DNA of 64,000 nucleotides. Source: Hymenobacter sediminicola. Its GTDB lineage: Bacteria; Bacteroidota; Bacteroidia; Cytophagales; Hymenobacteraceae. The notes beneath the pieces are model-generated. The model made no database searches. It was not told the origin of the DNA and saw nothing but the letters and a program-made list of their open reading frames with translations. A program made the translations under genes and the position numbers. Below, piece by piece: positions 46,053-54,760 of this stretch (position 1 is the first letter of the stretch; every line of letters starts with the position of its first letter). The stretch covers positions 1,361,001-1,425,000 of the forward strand of contig NZ_CP060202.1 in the NCBI RefSeq assembly GCF_014250515.1. The letters are read 5' to 3'.

Positions 46053-47123
46053 TCAGGCTAATCCGGGCGCTACTTCCCGCAAAGCAACCAGAATCGCCTC
46101 CGCCAGACGGTCGGGGTTCTGAGCATCAGAGGAAGAAAGCCGCCGCACGCGTTGAGGTGGTAGCTCATGCAACTCCAGCACCCGCATGGCCAAGCTGGCA
46201 GAAGACGTCAGAACTAGGTCGGCGCGGCGCAGGGCCATACGTTCCAACTCCACAATCCAGCCCCGGTCGGCGGCGGAGGTGCGGTCCTGGGCCAGGCTGT
46301 GCACGTGTAGCACCAGCGGCTTGCCTGTCAGCTGCCGGATTTCCATTCCTGCCAGCCACGACTGCCAATCGGAAGCATAAATAACAGCGAAATCCTGACT
46401 GGCCGCCAGCCGCGTGGCAAAGCGCGCATACTGAATGACTTTGAAGTTTAGCCCGGCTTCATCAGTGGGTTCCGTCCGCAACGCCGTCAGGGCCACGTCC
46501 AGCACCGATTGCCGGATTGCCGGTACCGGAAAGCCGTCAGACGTAGCAGAGGCGGCGGGTTCGGCCGAAGACGCTGCTGGAATGGTGTCTGGTTGTAAGT
46601 CGTCAGCGGGCTGGCTCAGGTCCTGCGCTTCCTGCGCCGCAGGTTCCGCTGCCTCAGCCGCAAACTCGTCGGAGTTTTGCAGCAGGCTAGGTTCATCATT
46701 GGTGGGCTGTTCTGTTGTAGCTATTTCTATTGGCGTTGTTTCCGAAGGGTTTTGCGGTATTGGTGCAGAGCTGCCCGCGTACGGCGCGGCCGGAGCCGTG
46801 CCGAAAGTACCACCCGCTCCGCCCGGTACCGAAGCGCCCAGGTAAGGAGCAGCTGGTGACTGCCAGGTTTCCAGGCGCAGCGCGTTACGCTCAGTACCAG
46901 TCAGCGCCAAGTCAGCGGCCGTCAGGTCACCGAGGCCGGTGGCATGAATTCTCGAAGACAGTTGCATGGGCTCCGGGAGGTGCGGCAGCAGCAGCGTGAG
47001 GTCGGCGTGGGGGGCCAGCGCCGCAACCAGGGTGGGCGTAGTGACCGGAACAGCAGATGCCTCCGAAGAAGGCGCCGGGGCGTCCCAGCTTAGCAGCAGC
47101 ACCTTAAGCGGAGCAATAGTCAT
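46053..47123 (-). CDS. GT-B glycosyltransferase-like N-terminal domain protein
   Basis: A 356-residue protein. The first residues, LKVLLLSWDAPAPSSEASAV, look like the first strand and Gly-rich loop of GT4/GT5 glycosyltransferases. Residues about 95-210 are a low-complexity insert rich in Ala, Pro, Glu and Ser. Then FKVIQYARFATRLAASQDFAVIYASDWQSWLAGMEIRQLTGKPLVLHVHSLAQDR and IVELERMALRRADLVLTSSASLAMRVLELHELPPQRVRRL match the rest of the GT-B acceptor domain. The C-terminal donor-binding domain (nucleotide-sugar pocket, E-x7-E motif) is absent: the protein ends soon after a helix, and a YdeI-like gene starts 6 bases on. It may be a regulatory or scaffold protein in glucan metabolism, or a degenerate enzyme. 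Confidence 0.7.
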   Translation of the reverse strand: MTIAPLKVLLLSWDAPAPSSEASAVPVTTPTLVAALAPHADLTLLLPHLPEPMQLSSRIHATGLGDLTAADLALTGTERNALRLETWQSPAAPYLGASVPGGAGGTFGTAPAAPYAGSSAPIPQNPSETTPIEIATTEQPTNDEPSLLQNSDEFAAEAAEPAAQEAQDLSQPADDLQPDTIPAASSAEPAASATSDGFPVPAIRQSVLDVALTALRTEPTDEAGLNFKVIQYARFATRLAASQDFAVIYASDWQSWLAGMEIRQLTGKPLVLHVHSLAQDRTSAADRGWIVELERMALRRADLVLTSSASLAMRVLELHELPPQRVRRLSSSDAQNPDRLAEAILVALREVAPGLA

Positions 47124-47315
47124 AAGCAGATGAGGAAATCAGAGCAGTAATAAAACCGCATTATTACGTGCTTGAGGGCGGTTTTGGCTAATCTATGGTC
47201 AATGTTAGGCAAAATTCGCGGGATTCGTTTTTACCTTCGCAGGCTTAACGCAGGCTTTTTCCGGCACCGCCGGCTTTTTTTTGCTCGCCTCGTTTGGCCC
47301 ACACCGACGCCCTCC

Positions 47316-49751
47316 ATGAACGACGCTACTATTCAGGAAAACAACTATATGGTGAACGACCTGGCCGCGAAAGCGAGACAGGAGTTCTTCCCCGGTAAGA
47401 TAGTGGCAGGCCAGCAGGAAAGCCACGACTTCGTTTTCCTATGCGACAACGGCGCTCAGCTGCGTGTTGAGGTCATCACCGATAAAGTGCTGCGCTTTCG
47501 CTACGCCACGGAAACTGGGTTTGGTCCCGATTTCAGCTATGCCTTCCCTGGTGGCGTGCCAGCCCGCACCGTGCCGGAGTTTCTGGAGTTCCGGGAGCGG
47601 CCCGACCACTACCGCATCACCACCGACCGCCTCATCTGTACCGTCAGCAAAGATGGCCTGAAAACCCGGGTGCTCGACCGGTCCGGCAACACGCTGCTAC
47701 AGGACGAAAAGGGTTTCCATTGGGAGTACGACTACGATTCCGGCAACGACATCGTGAAGATGAGCAAGGGCGTGCAGGGCGGCGTATGCTACTACGGCCT
47801 CGGCGACAAGCCCGACAACATGAACCTGCGGGGCAAGCGCTTCACCAACTGGGGCTCTGACACCTACGGCTACGTGAAGGGCACCGACCCGCTCTACAAG
47901 AACATTCCGTTCTATCTGGAGCTGCAGCAGCGCATTGCCCACGGTGTGTTCTTCGACAACTCTTTCAAAGCCTCCTTCGATTTTGCCGCCGAGCGGGCCG
48001 ACGTCACCAGCTTCTGGGCGCAGGGCGGCGAGATGAACTACTACTTCATCTACGGGCCTTCGTTGCTGGAAGTCACGCAGGAATACACGCGCCTCACGAG
48101 CCCGCCCGAGCTGCCGCCGCTGTGGGCGCTGGGCTACCACCAGTGCAAGTGGAGCTACTTCCCCGAAAGCAACGTCAAGGAAATAGCGAAGGGCTTCCGC
48201 GACCGGCAGATTCCCTGCGACGCCCTGTACCTCGATATCGACTACATGGACGGCTACCGCTGCTTCACCTGGAGCCCCACGCACTTTCCGGAGCCCAAGC
48301 GCATGGTGCAGGAGCTGGCCCAGGATGGGTTCAAAACCATTGTCATCATCGACCCCGGCATCAAGATAGACCCCAATTACCGCGTCTTCACCGAAGGGCT
48401 GGAAAAGGACTATTTCTGCCGCCGCGGCGACGGCCCCCTGATGAAGGGCTCGGTATGGCCCGGCCTGTGCAACTTCCCCGACTATACCCGCCCCGACGTG
48501 CGCGACTGGTGGGCTGGCCTGTTTAAGGAGTTGATTGAAGACATTGGTGTGAAAGGCGTCTGGAACGACATGAACGAGCCGGCCGTGTTCGAGAAAGGCA
48601 CGTTTCCGGATGATGTGCGCTTCGGCTATGATGGCCACCCAACCTCGCACCGCAAGGCCCACAATATCTATGGTATGCAGATGGCCCGCGCCACCAACGA
48701 AGGCGTGAAGCGCTTTGCCTACCCCAACCGGCCCTTCACCATTACGCGCAGCACCTACGCTGGTGGCCAGCGCTACTCCTCCGGCTGGACCGGAGACAAC
48801 ATTGCCTCCTGGGAACACCTGTGGCTGGCCAACATCCAGTGCCAGCGCCTGAGCATCTCGGGTTTCAGCTTTGTGGGCTCCGATATCGGCGGCTTTATCG
48901 ATACGCCCGATGCCGAGCTGTACGTGCGCTGGGTAGCGCTGGGCGCGTTTCATCCGTTCTTCCGCACGCACTCTTCCGGCGACCATGGCGACCAGGAGCC
49001 CTGGAGCTTTGGCGAGCCCGCTGCCGAGCTGGCCAAGCGCTTTATTGAGCTGCGCTACCAGCTGCTGCCCTACATGTATACCACGTTCTGGCAGTACACC
49101 ACGCAGGGTACGCCCATGCTGCGCCCACTCACCTTCCTCGACCAGACCGACACGGAAACCTACCTGCGCATGGCCGAATTTGGGCTCGGCGACCATCTGC
49201 TGGTGTGTCCCATCACGCAGGCCGGCGCCGATGGCCGCTGGATGTATCTGCCCCGCGGCGACTGGTTTTACTACTGGACCGACGAAGCCCGCACGGGTGC
49301 GGCCGAAGTGTGGGCTGCCGCCGGCCTCGACCGGATTCCGCTATTCGTGCGTGCCGGAGCGGTTATTCCGATGTACCCCGTGCAGCAGTATGTGGGCGAG
49401 AAGGTGATTGACGAAGTGACGCTGCACGTGTATTTCAAAGCCGGCCAGGAAAGCAGCGTGCTCTACGACGATGGCGGCGAAGGCTACGGCTACCAGAGCG
49501 GCCAGCAAACTACCCGCCGCTTCACCGTGACCGGCACCGAAAAGGGCCTATTACTGCAGCAGGCCATCGAAGGCGACTACCACCCCAGCTTCCAGCGCTA
49601 CCGCGTGGTGTTGCATGGCCTGCCCTTCGCGGCCACTGCCTACAGCACCGACGGCCAGCCCGCCGAAGCCCTGGAAGTTACGCTCGAAACCGGCCTGACG
49701 CTTCCGGCCATCGACATCAGCGCCACGTTTACGGAGCTGGTGGTAGGCTGA
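47316..49751 (+). CDS. GH31 alpha-glucosidase
   Basis: An 811-residue family 31 enzyme without a signal peptide, so probably cytoplasmic. The N-terminal beta-sandwich begins near VRVEVITDKVLRFRY-like LRVEVITDKVLRFRYATE. Conserved barrel: PPLWALGYHQCKWSYFPESNV, LYLDIDYMDGYRCFTW, nucleophile Asp418 in KGVWNDMNEPAVF and acid/base Asp494 in SGWTGDNIASWE. Then ADGRWMYLPRGDWFYYW and VRAGAVIPMYPVQQY in the C-terminal beta domain. The ATG at 47316 (MNDATIQENNY) or the one at 47349 are the plausible starts; an upstream in-frame start at 47172 adds a basic non-conserved stretch. It probably finishes maltooligosaccharides to glucose and is divergent from the GT-like gene. Confidence 0.9.
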   Translation: MNDATIQENNYMVNDLAAKARQEFFPGKIVAGQQESHDFVFLCDNGAQLRVEVITDKVLRFRYATETGFGPDFSYAFPGGVPARTVPEFLEFRERPDHYRITTDRLICTVSKDGLKTRVLDRSGNTLLQDEKGFHWEYDYDSGNDIVKMSKGVQGGVCYYGLGDKPDNMNLRGKRFTNWGSDTYGYVKGTDPLYKNIPFYLELQQRIAHGVFFDNSFKASFDFAAERADVTSFWAQGGEMNYYFIYGPSLLEVTQEYTRLTSPPELPPLWALGYHQCKWSYFPESNVKEIAKGFRDRQIPCDALYLDIDYMDGYRCFTWSPTHFPEPKRMVQELAQDGFKTIVIIDPGIKIDPNYRVFTEGLEKDYFCRRGDGPLMKGSVWPGLCNFPDYTRPDVRDWWAGLFKELIEDIGVKGVWNDMNEPAVFEKGTFPDDVRFGYDGHPTSHRKAHNIYGMQMARATNEGVKRFAYPNRPFTITRSTYAGGQRYSSGWTGDNIASWEHLWLANIQCQRLSISGFSFVGSDIGGFIDTPDAELYVRWVALGAFHPFFRTHSSGDHGDQEPWSFGEPAAELAKRFIELRYQLLPYMYTTFWQYTTQGTPMLRPLTFLDQTDTETYLRMAEFGLGDHLLVCPITQAGADGRWMYLPRGDWFYYWTDEARTGAAEVWAAAGLDRIPLFVRAGAVIPMYPVQQYVGEKVIDEVTLHVYFKAGQESSVLYDDGGEGYGYQSGQQTTRRFTVTGTEKGLLLQQAIEGDYHPSFQRYRVVLHGLPFAATAYSTDGQPAEALEVTLETGLTLPAIDISATFTELVVG

Positions 49752-49776
49752 TAAATGCTGCTAGATATATTGCGAA

Positions 49777-49807
49777 AAAGCCCGACAGCATTGTGCTGTC
49801 GGGCTTT
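49777..49807. terminator. Hairpin between convergent genes
   Basis: Perfect 14-bp stem AAAGCCCGACAGCA (49777-49790) and TGCTGTCGGGCTTT (49794-49807) around TTG. It serves the GH31 gene (stop 49751) and the barrel protein gene (stop 49831). T/A tracts flank both sides. Confidence 0.85.
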
Positions 49808-49830
49808 CTCGTACCGTTTGAGGCGGTGCT

Positions 49831-50721
49831 CTAGAAGTTGTAGGCCACCCCGCCCGACAGACCCGTGGATTTGCCCAGATTGCGGCCAGCTACGTAGGTG
49901 CTAGCGCCTACCGTCAGGCCAAACCCCTTGGCCAGCGGCCGGAATGCGCTTACGCCCAGACGCACGTAATCGACGCGGGTGGCGGGAAAGAAACCGGTGA
50001 AGCCAGGCTGCAGAATGTCGGTGCCGCTTTTGTCTGACTTCTGAAAGGAAGCCAGCGCATCAACGTAGAGCCTGGGGCCAGCGTAGCCGATTTTGGTTTC
50101 TGCCACGAAGGCATTTGGGGCACTGTTGTCGCGAAGGCTATAGCCGGCTTGTCCGGTGAGAAACACGCCGGACAAGGTCTTCAGGTGCACGACTCCCTGA
50201 CCGGAGAGCTTACTGGAGCCGTTGCCGATAGCAATAATATAGCCTAGGCCCGTGTTCGATTTGTAGTCGCTGATGGGGGTGCTACCGCTCACCACGCCCA
50301 ACACATCCAGCACGTTGGTGCCGATTTCCTTGGAGAAGAACTTCGCTTTCAGCAGCAAGGTAATGTCCTGGAGGCCAGCACGCTTGTTCACGTAGTTCTG
50401 GTCGCGCAGCACCTGCTCGTCGGCAAATCCCCGCGACTGAATGTAGGGCAGGCTGATAACGGCTTCCAGCTTGTCGGTGAGGCCGTAGCTGCCATACAGA
50501 TTGAGAGAAGTAACTTCTACCCGATCAAAAATAGGAACCCGGTCAATCTTTTCCGGGGCCAGATACACGCTTTGGTAGCGTTCTGCGGTACCGGAAACCA
50601 CGAAGGAGCCATGTCCTTTGCCTGGCAGAAAGCCACTCACCAGACTTTGGGCACGACCAATCTGGGAACCGGCCAGGCTTAGCAACGAGAAGACAAGGAG
50701 AAAACGGTAGGTGTGTTGCAT
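49831..50721 (-). CDS. Outer-membrane beta-barrel-like protein
   Basis: A 296-residue exported protein. The ATG at 50721 gives MQHTYRFLLVFSLLSLAGSQIGRAQ, a signal peptide. The mature part alternates amphipathic strands with polar loops (VVSGTAERYQSVYLAPEKI, VTSLNLYGSYGLTDKLEAVISLPYIQSRGF, IGYAGPRLYVDALASFQKSD) and ends in a strand with terminal aromatic GLSGGVAYNF, as outer-membrane barrels do. No named family was recognised; it may belong with transporter-like proteins of the TIGR or OmpA-like kinds. It is divergent from the FAS1 lipoprotein gene. Confidence 0.75.
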   Translation of the reverse strand: MQHTYRFLLVFSLLSLAGSQIGRAQSLVSGFLPGKGHGSFVVSGTAERYQSVYLAPEKIDRVPIFDRVEVTSLNLYGSYGLTDKLEAVISLPYIQSRGFADEQVLRDQNYVNKRAGLQDITLLLKAKFFSKEIGTNVLDVLGVVSGSTPISDYKSNTGLGYIIAIGNGSSKLSGQGVVHLKTLSGVFLTGQAGYSLRDNSAPNAFVAETKIGYAGPRLYVDALASFQKSDKSGTDILQPGFTGFFPATRVDYVRLGVSAFRPLAKGFGLTVGASTYVAGRNLGKSTGLSGGVAYNF

Positions 50722-50849
50722 AAAGGAGCAGTAGTACAGGAAACAGGTAGACAAGAGCATCGGGAAATTGTTCAAGAAACAATACCGCCATGCCGGTGTT
50801 CGGATATGAGAATCCGTTCGGGCGCTAACTACGAACTACTCAGTTGCAT

Positions 50850-50873
50850 CGGATTTACCACGAGGTAAATCCG
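50850..50873. promoter_or_regulatory. 24-base palindrome in the divergent promoter region
   Basis: CGGATTTACC-ACGA-GGTAAATCCG: perfect 10-base arms with a 4-base loop. It lies 77 bases upstream of the FAS1 lipoprotein start and 129 bases from the barrel gene start, so it may be a regulator site. TATTTTCG (one mismatch from TAnnTTTG) lies shortly downstream. Confidence 0.4.
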
Positions 50874-50950
50874 GATTGAATTTATTTTCGTTTCTACGCC
50901 GAATCTGTTCCAAAAACCTGCTCTGATACTGCCTTACACACCGTTGATAC

Positions 50951-51934
50951 ATGAAAAAATCCTTACCCAGCTGGCTTTGCAGCCTTGCGTTAAGCGCCAT
51001 TTTTTTGGTTGGATGCCAGAAAAATGAAGAACTTGATCCGACCATTGCCGGCATTGCCGTTGCGAATCCAGATTTCCAGATTTTGGAAGATGCGGCTATC
51101 CGGGGAGAAGTGGTGGATATTCTGTCCAATAAAAATCCTAACGACGCCGAAGGCAACTACACGGTATTTGCCCCTACTAACACGGCATTTGGCCGGTTGG
51201 GCCTCAACTCAGCGGCCGACCTGCTGACCCTGCAGAAATCCTTCCTGACCAGCACTCTGTTCTACCACGTCACGGGCGGAACACTGTCGGGGTCTACCCT
51301 GCAGGCCGGCTTGGCGTCGCCTTCGGCTTTGGGGCCCAACCGCCGTATTATCAGCCGCAACGGCAGCACCTATGTAAACGGCTCGAAGATTCTGGCTACC
51401 GACGTAAAAGCATCTAATGGCACGGTGCACGTGATAGATAAAGTGCTGCTGGCTACTGGGGCTGATATTGTACAGTCGGCGGTAGCGCTGAAGGATGCGC
51501 AGGTATTCACCAAGCCAGAGCTGGGCTTTTTAGTGGAAGCTGTGCTGTATTGCAACTTGGCTGGCGTCCTGACGGCCTCGCCCGGTAGCCCACAGTTCAC
51601 GGTGTTTGCCCCTACTGATCAGGCCTTCAAGAACATGGGTGCCGACCTAGGTGTAGCACTGGACGTGCCGGCTGATATTCGCAAGCTGCCCCAGGCCACT
51701 GTTACGGCCGTCCTGCTGAACCATGTGGTACCCGGTGCTCAGTTTACTTCCGAGTTGCCCGAGAATTCACGCATCACCACTGCTGGCGGGAGCCAACTCA
51801 CGCTCGGGGCATTTACAGATGGCATCCTGACCGTGAAAGGAAACAGCAACGCTACGGCGTCCGGTATGGTAATTCCGGATGTACAGTGTACCAATGGCAT
51901 TGTCCACGTCATCGACCGGGTATTGCTTCCATAA
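50951..51934 (+). CDS. FAS1 (fasciclin) domain lipoprotein
   Basis: A 327-residue surface or periplasmic lipoprotein with two fasciclin domains, a fold used for adhesion and extracellular binding. The N-terminal signal ends AIFLVGC (lipobox Cys about residue 24). Domain 1 is about residues 35-175: YTVFAPTNTAFGRLGLNSAADL, LFYHVTGGTLSG and NGTVHVIDKVLL. Domain 2 is about 180-327: FTVFAPTDQAFKNMG, AVLLNHVVPGAQF and NGIVHVIDRVLLP. In each domain the two FAS boxes (TVFAPT and VIDxVLL) are intact. The product ends at the second box. It is probably single-gene. Confidence 0.92.
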   Translation: MKKSLPSWLCSLALSAIFLVGCQKNEELDPTIAGIAVANPDFQILEDAAIRGEVVDILSNKNPNDAEGNYTVFAPTNTAFGRLGLNSAADLLTLQKSFLTSTLFYHVTGGTLSGSTLQAGLASPSALGPNRRIISRNGSTYVNGSKILATDVKASNGTVHVIDKVLLATGADIVQSAVALKDAQVFTKPELGFLVEAVLYCNLAGVLTASPGSPQFTVFAPTDQAFKNMGADLGVALDVPADIRKLPQATVTAVLLNHVVPGAQFTSELPENSRITTAGGSQLTLGAFTDGILTVKGNSNATASGMVIPDVQCTNGIVHVIDRVLLP

Positions 51935-52098
51935 GTAAATTGCTTGAGCGAGTAGAACAGCGGGTTCGGCGGCAGTTTCCGACTGCCGGACCAATTGTTA
52001 GGTAGCTCTGCCCGGTAGCAGGCGTACTTGCGGCCTGATCCTCGCCGTCGGAGCTTGCTCAGCCGAACCGACGCGCATTCTGTCCATCTGCTTTCACT

Positions 52099-53658
52099 AT
52101 GAATAAGTTGAACTCTGCCTTCGCATGGTGTGGCTTTCTGGGGCTGTTGCTGCTGCTTTCCGGTACGGCTGCCCGTGCCCAAGCGCCGGCTAGTGGCCGC
52201 TATTCGCTGGAAGGCCAGTGGAAAGGTGCCCTGACGGTGCCCGGCGGTAGCCTTCCGCTCATGATTACGATAACGGAGCTGGCCGACGGCAACCGTTTCG
52301 CGGTGCTGGATGTGCCCATGCAGCGAGTAAACCGGGAGCCCATGACCGTAACTCCCCGCGGCGATACCCTCATCTTCGAAGCGGAGCAGGCTGGCTGCCG
52401 TTTTGTGGGGCGTCGTACTCCCGATGGGCAACAATTGCTGGGCATCTGGCAGCAACCCGGCTACGCTACGCCGCTCACACTGCTGTTTGTGCCGCCCACC
52501 ACGGCAGCCACACCAAAAGCCTTTAAATTTCCGCCTCCCTACCGTGTCGAGGAAGTGACGGTGCCCAGCGTTACGGACCACCTCCGGCTGGCCGGCACGC
52601 TCACGGTGCCAGCCGGTGAAGGCCCTTTTCCGGCCGTCGTGCTGCTTTCTGACCAGGATGCCCAGACGCGGGATGCCCCGTATGGCGACTTTGCTCTTTT
52701 CGGCAACCTCGCTGATTATCTTACCCGCCGGGGCGTGGCCGTATTGCGGCTCGATGACCGTGGTACGGGCAAATCAGGTGGCGACTCAACGAAGGTGACT
52801 ACCGAAGACCGGATGCGGGATGCCCAGGCGGCTCTGGCGTTTCTTCGTGCCCGGCCGCTACTCGATATTGCCCACATCGGCCTGATTGGGCACGGAGAGG
52901 GCGGTAACGTAGCGTTGCTGGCAGCCGCGCAGCCGCTACCGCCCAGCTTTGTAGTGACGCTGGCCGCCGCCGGCCTGCCCGGCAACGAACTGCTGACCCA
53001 ACAGCGCCCATCGTTGCTGCTGCGTGCCGGCACTCCCGATACGGCGCTACTGAGTCTGGCGAGGCGGCAGGAGCAGGCCCTCACGGAAGCGCAGCAAAAA
53101 GCCGAAAAGCTGCGCGCCGCTGGCTCCAATGCCGCTCAGGTGGCTACCTATTTGGAGCAACAGCGCATGCGGCAGCGGGTAGAAGACAAAAAGCGCCTCG
53201 ATGCCCAGCGCAAGCGCCGCCGCACCATGCTCGATATCATTGCTAACACGGCCGACAACGCGCAGGCGCAGGCCATTGTAGCCAATATGGTGCGGCAGGA
53301 TGCCCCAGCGTTGTCGCCGGAGGCCCTGCAGGCAGCCACCGCCCGCCTTACCTCGCCTTGGTACCGCTACTACCTTCGGTTTGACCCGCGTGATGAGCTG
53401 GACAAAGCCAAAAGCGCGGTGCTGCTACTGCACGGCACCGCCGATGACATGGTGGAAGGGCAGACCAACATGGACATTTTGGTAAAGGGCTTGAAGGGCA
53501 ATCCGCGCGTAACGGCGCAAAAGATAGAGGGTGCCAACCACCTGTTTCAGGCTCCCACCACCGAATGGCCACTCCTGAACGGCCAGCCGCGCCCCGTCGT
53601 TTCCCCCGCCGCTCTGGAGGCCATGCACTCCTGGATAATGGCCCATGTGAAGGAGTAG
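52099..53658 (+). CDS. Alpha/beta-hydrolase-like protein lacking the catalytic serine
   Basis: A 519-residue exported protein (signal peptide residues 1-28). An N-terminal beta-rich domain (EGQWKGALTVPGGSLPLMITITELADG) precedes an alpha/beta-hydrolase domain from about residue 150. The usual family segments are AVVLLSGSGPQDRD... and GxSxG; here they read VVLLSDQDAQTRD and, at 264-268, Gly-His-Gly-Glu-Gly (GLIGHGEGGNVA). The nucleophile serine is therefore Gly266 and the oxyanion loop is altered. Later Asp (HGTADDMVEG) and His (EGANHLFQ) positions are kept. A helical insert rich in Arg, Lys and Gln (about 325-375) lies between. It is probably not a hydrolase in the usual way; a binding or scaffold role is plausible. 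Confidence 0.82.
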   Translation: MNKLNSAFAWCGFLGLLLLLSGTAARAQAPASGRYSLEGQWKGALTVPGGSLPLMITITELADGNRFAVLDVPMQRVNREPMTVTPRGDTLIFEAEQAGCRFVGRRTPDGQQLLGIWQQPGYATPLTLLFVPPTTAATPKAFKFPPPYRVEEVTVPSVTDHLRLAGTLTVPAGEGPFPAVVLLSDQDAQTRDAPYGDFALFGNLADYLTRRGVAVLRLDDRGTGKSGGDSTKVTTEDRMRDAQAALAFLRARPLLDIAHIGLIGHGEGGNVALLAAAQPLPPSFVVTLAAAGLPGNELLTQQRPSLLLRAGTPDTALLSLARRQEQALTEAQQKAEKLRAAGSNAAQVATYLEQQRMRQRVEDKKRLDAQRKRRRTMLDIIANTADNAQAQAIVANMVRQDAPALSPEALQAATARLTSPWYRYYLRFDPRDELDKAKSAVLLLHGTADDMVEGQTNMDILVKGLKGNPRVTAQKIEGANHLFQAPTTEWPLLNGQPRPVVSPAALEAMHSWIMAHVKE

Positions 53659-53731
53659 AATACGGAGTTTATTTAATTTTTAACGGCATTATACAAGTCA
53701 CATTTTCAGTGTTTTATTCCTATTTAATGCT

Positions 53732-53764
53732 AAATGAATACAGTAGGTTTGAGTGTATTCATTT
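53732..53764 (+). promoter_or_regulatory. Promoter -7 box inside an inverted repeat
   Basis: Perfect 10-base arms AAATGAATAC (53732-53741) and GTATTCATTT (53755-53764) enclose TAGGTTTG (53744-53751), a perfect TAnnTTTG. It is 25 bases before the ATG at 53789. A suitable -33 TTG is not seen. It may be an operator for the AT-rich island that follows. Confidence 0.5.
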
Positions 53765-53788
53765 CTCAGGGTAATCTTATTTATAAGT

Positions 53789-54734
53789 ATGAAAGCAAAC
53801 GCAAGTATTGTTCTGGCCCTATTTATGAGGGGTATTGGCAGGATGTGAAAAGGAAAGAAACCCGGCTGAACCCAGCATAGCCCAGCCAACTGAGGCAGAG
53901 ATAAGCAGAGGGGCGGCGCTCGACCAGCCTACCAAAGACAAGGCCTGGGCCTCTTTCCTGCACCAGATAGCACAAGGACAACTAAAAGACCCGTTGGGTC
54001 AGTATGTAAGCAAAGACACTCGTCTGGACTTTGCCGGTGACGGCCCGCGCCCGACCAGGCCCAAATACAACGCCCAGAACCGCCAGGCTACCGTATCCGA
54101 TAATGGCGCTATAGCTTTCAATTCTGATGCGCCGTGCTCTGTAAATGGGGAGCCTTGTACTGGCGGCGGCGGCTCAGTGCCGCCCACTTTTATAAGCACG
54201 GAGGGCATGTCCCCTTATAGCGGGCCAGACAACCCCAACGGATATATTTACGATTTGAAGCTGGTAAGCAACAGTGGTGTAATTCCTAACACTCCGACAG
54301 GGTATACGAGGATACCCATTGACCTGAACGACCAAGCAGGAGGAGATTATATATTTCTAACTTTTACCCGCAAGCCAGATGATGTTGCAAATGGCATAGA
54401 ATATCATCAGAATAGGCCATATTCGTCAGGGCCACTTACTGGTATTGCTGTTAGAACAGGAGGAAGTAGACCGCCCTCACCTAGTTTGTATTATTATGAT
54501 GTGCTAAATTATAGTGATTATGGGTATTTGTATTTTGATGCTTTGGATCTTAATAATGGAGCATTTGGAGCATATATTTGGTCGTATAAAAGTAAAATTA
54601 CTGGTACTCCGATTGAAATCGGTATTCTATCGGGCGATTCTGATCTGATTCGCCCTCCACAAAACTGGGAGCGGTTGCCAACTGACTTGAATCAGAGCGC
54701 GGGAGGAAAATTTATATATCTGTGCTATAAATAA
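53789..54734 (+). pseudogene. Lipoprotein with MABP-like repeats, frameshifted near its start
   Basis: The main open frame starts TTG at 53835 and reads MAGCEKERN..., 299 residues, where AGC looks like the end of a lipobox. The likely signal peptide, MKANASIVLALF, begins at the ATG at 53789 but in another frame. Dropping one G from the GGGG run at 53829-53832 joins them into a lipoprotein signal ending VLAGC. So either the gene has a one-base insertion or the base run is a sequencing artefact. Two repeats, GYTRIPIDLNDQAGGDYIFL (about 156-175 from 53835) and NWERLPTDLNQSAGGKFIYL (C-terminus), resemble the DLNxxAGGxxIYLCY pattern of MABP domains. The region is AT-rich compared with its neighbours. 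Cargo or ligand is unknown. Confidence 0.6.
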
Positions 54735-54760
54735 AGGTAGGTATGTATTCGTTCTGGTGT

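Noticed and set aside
47172..47315. Upstream start of the cytoplasmic GH31
   Set aside because: The added residues are basic and non-conserved and overlap the promoter region shared with the GT-like gene.
47697..49196. A 499-residue open frame antisense to the cytoplasmic GH31 gene
   Set aside because: It lies wholly within a well-supported gene, has no recognisable domain, and its length is explained by the high GC content of the sense gene.
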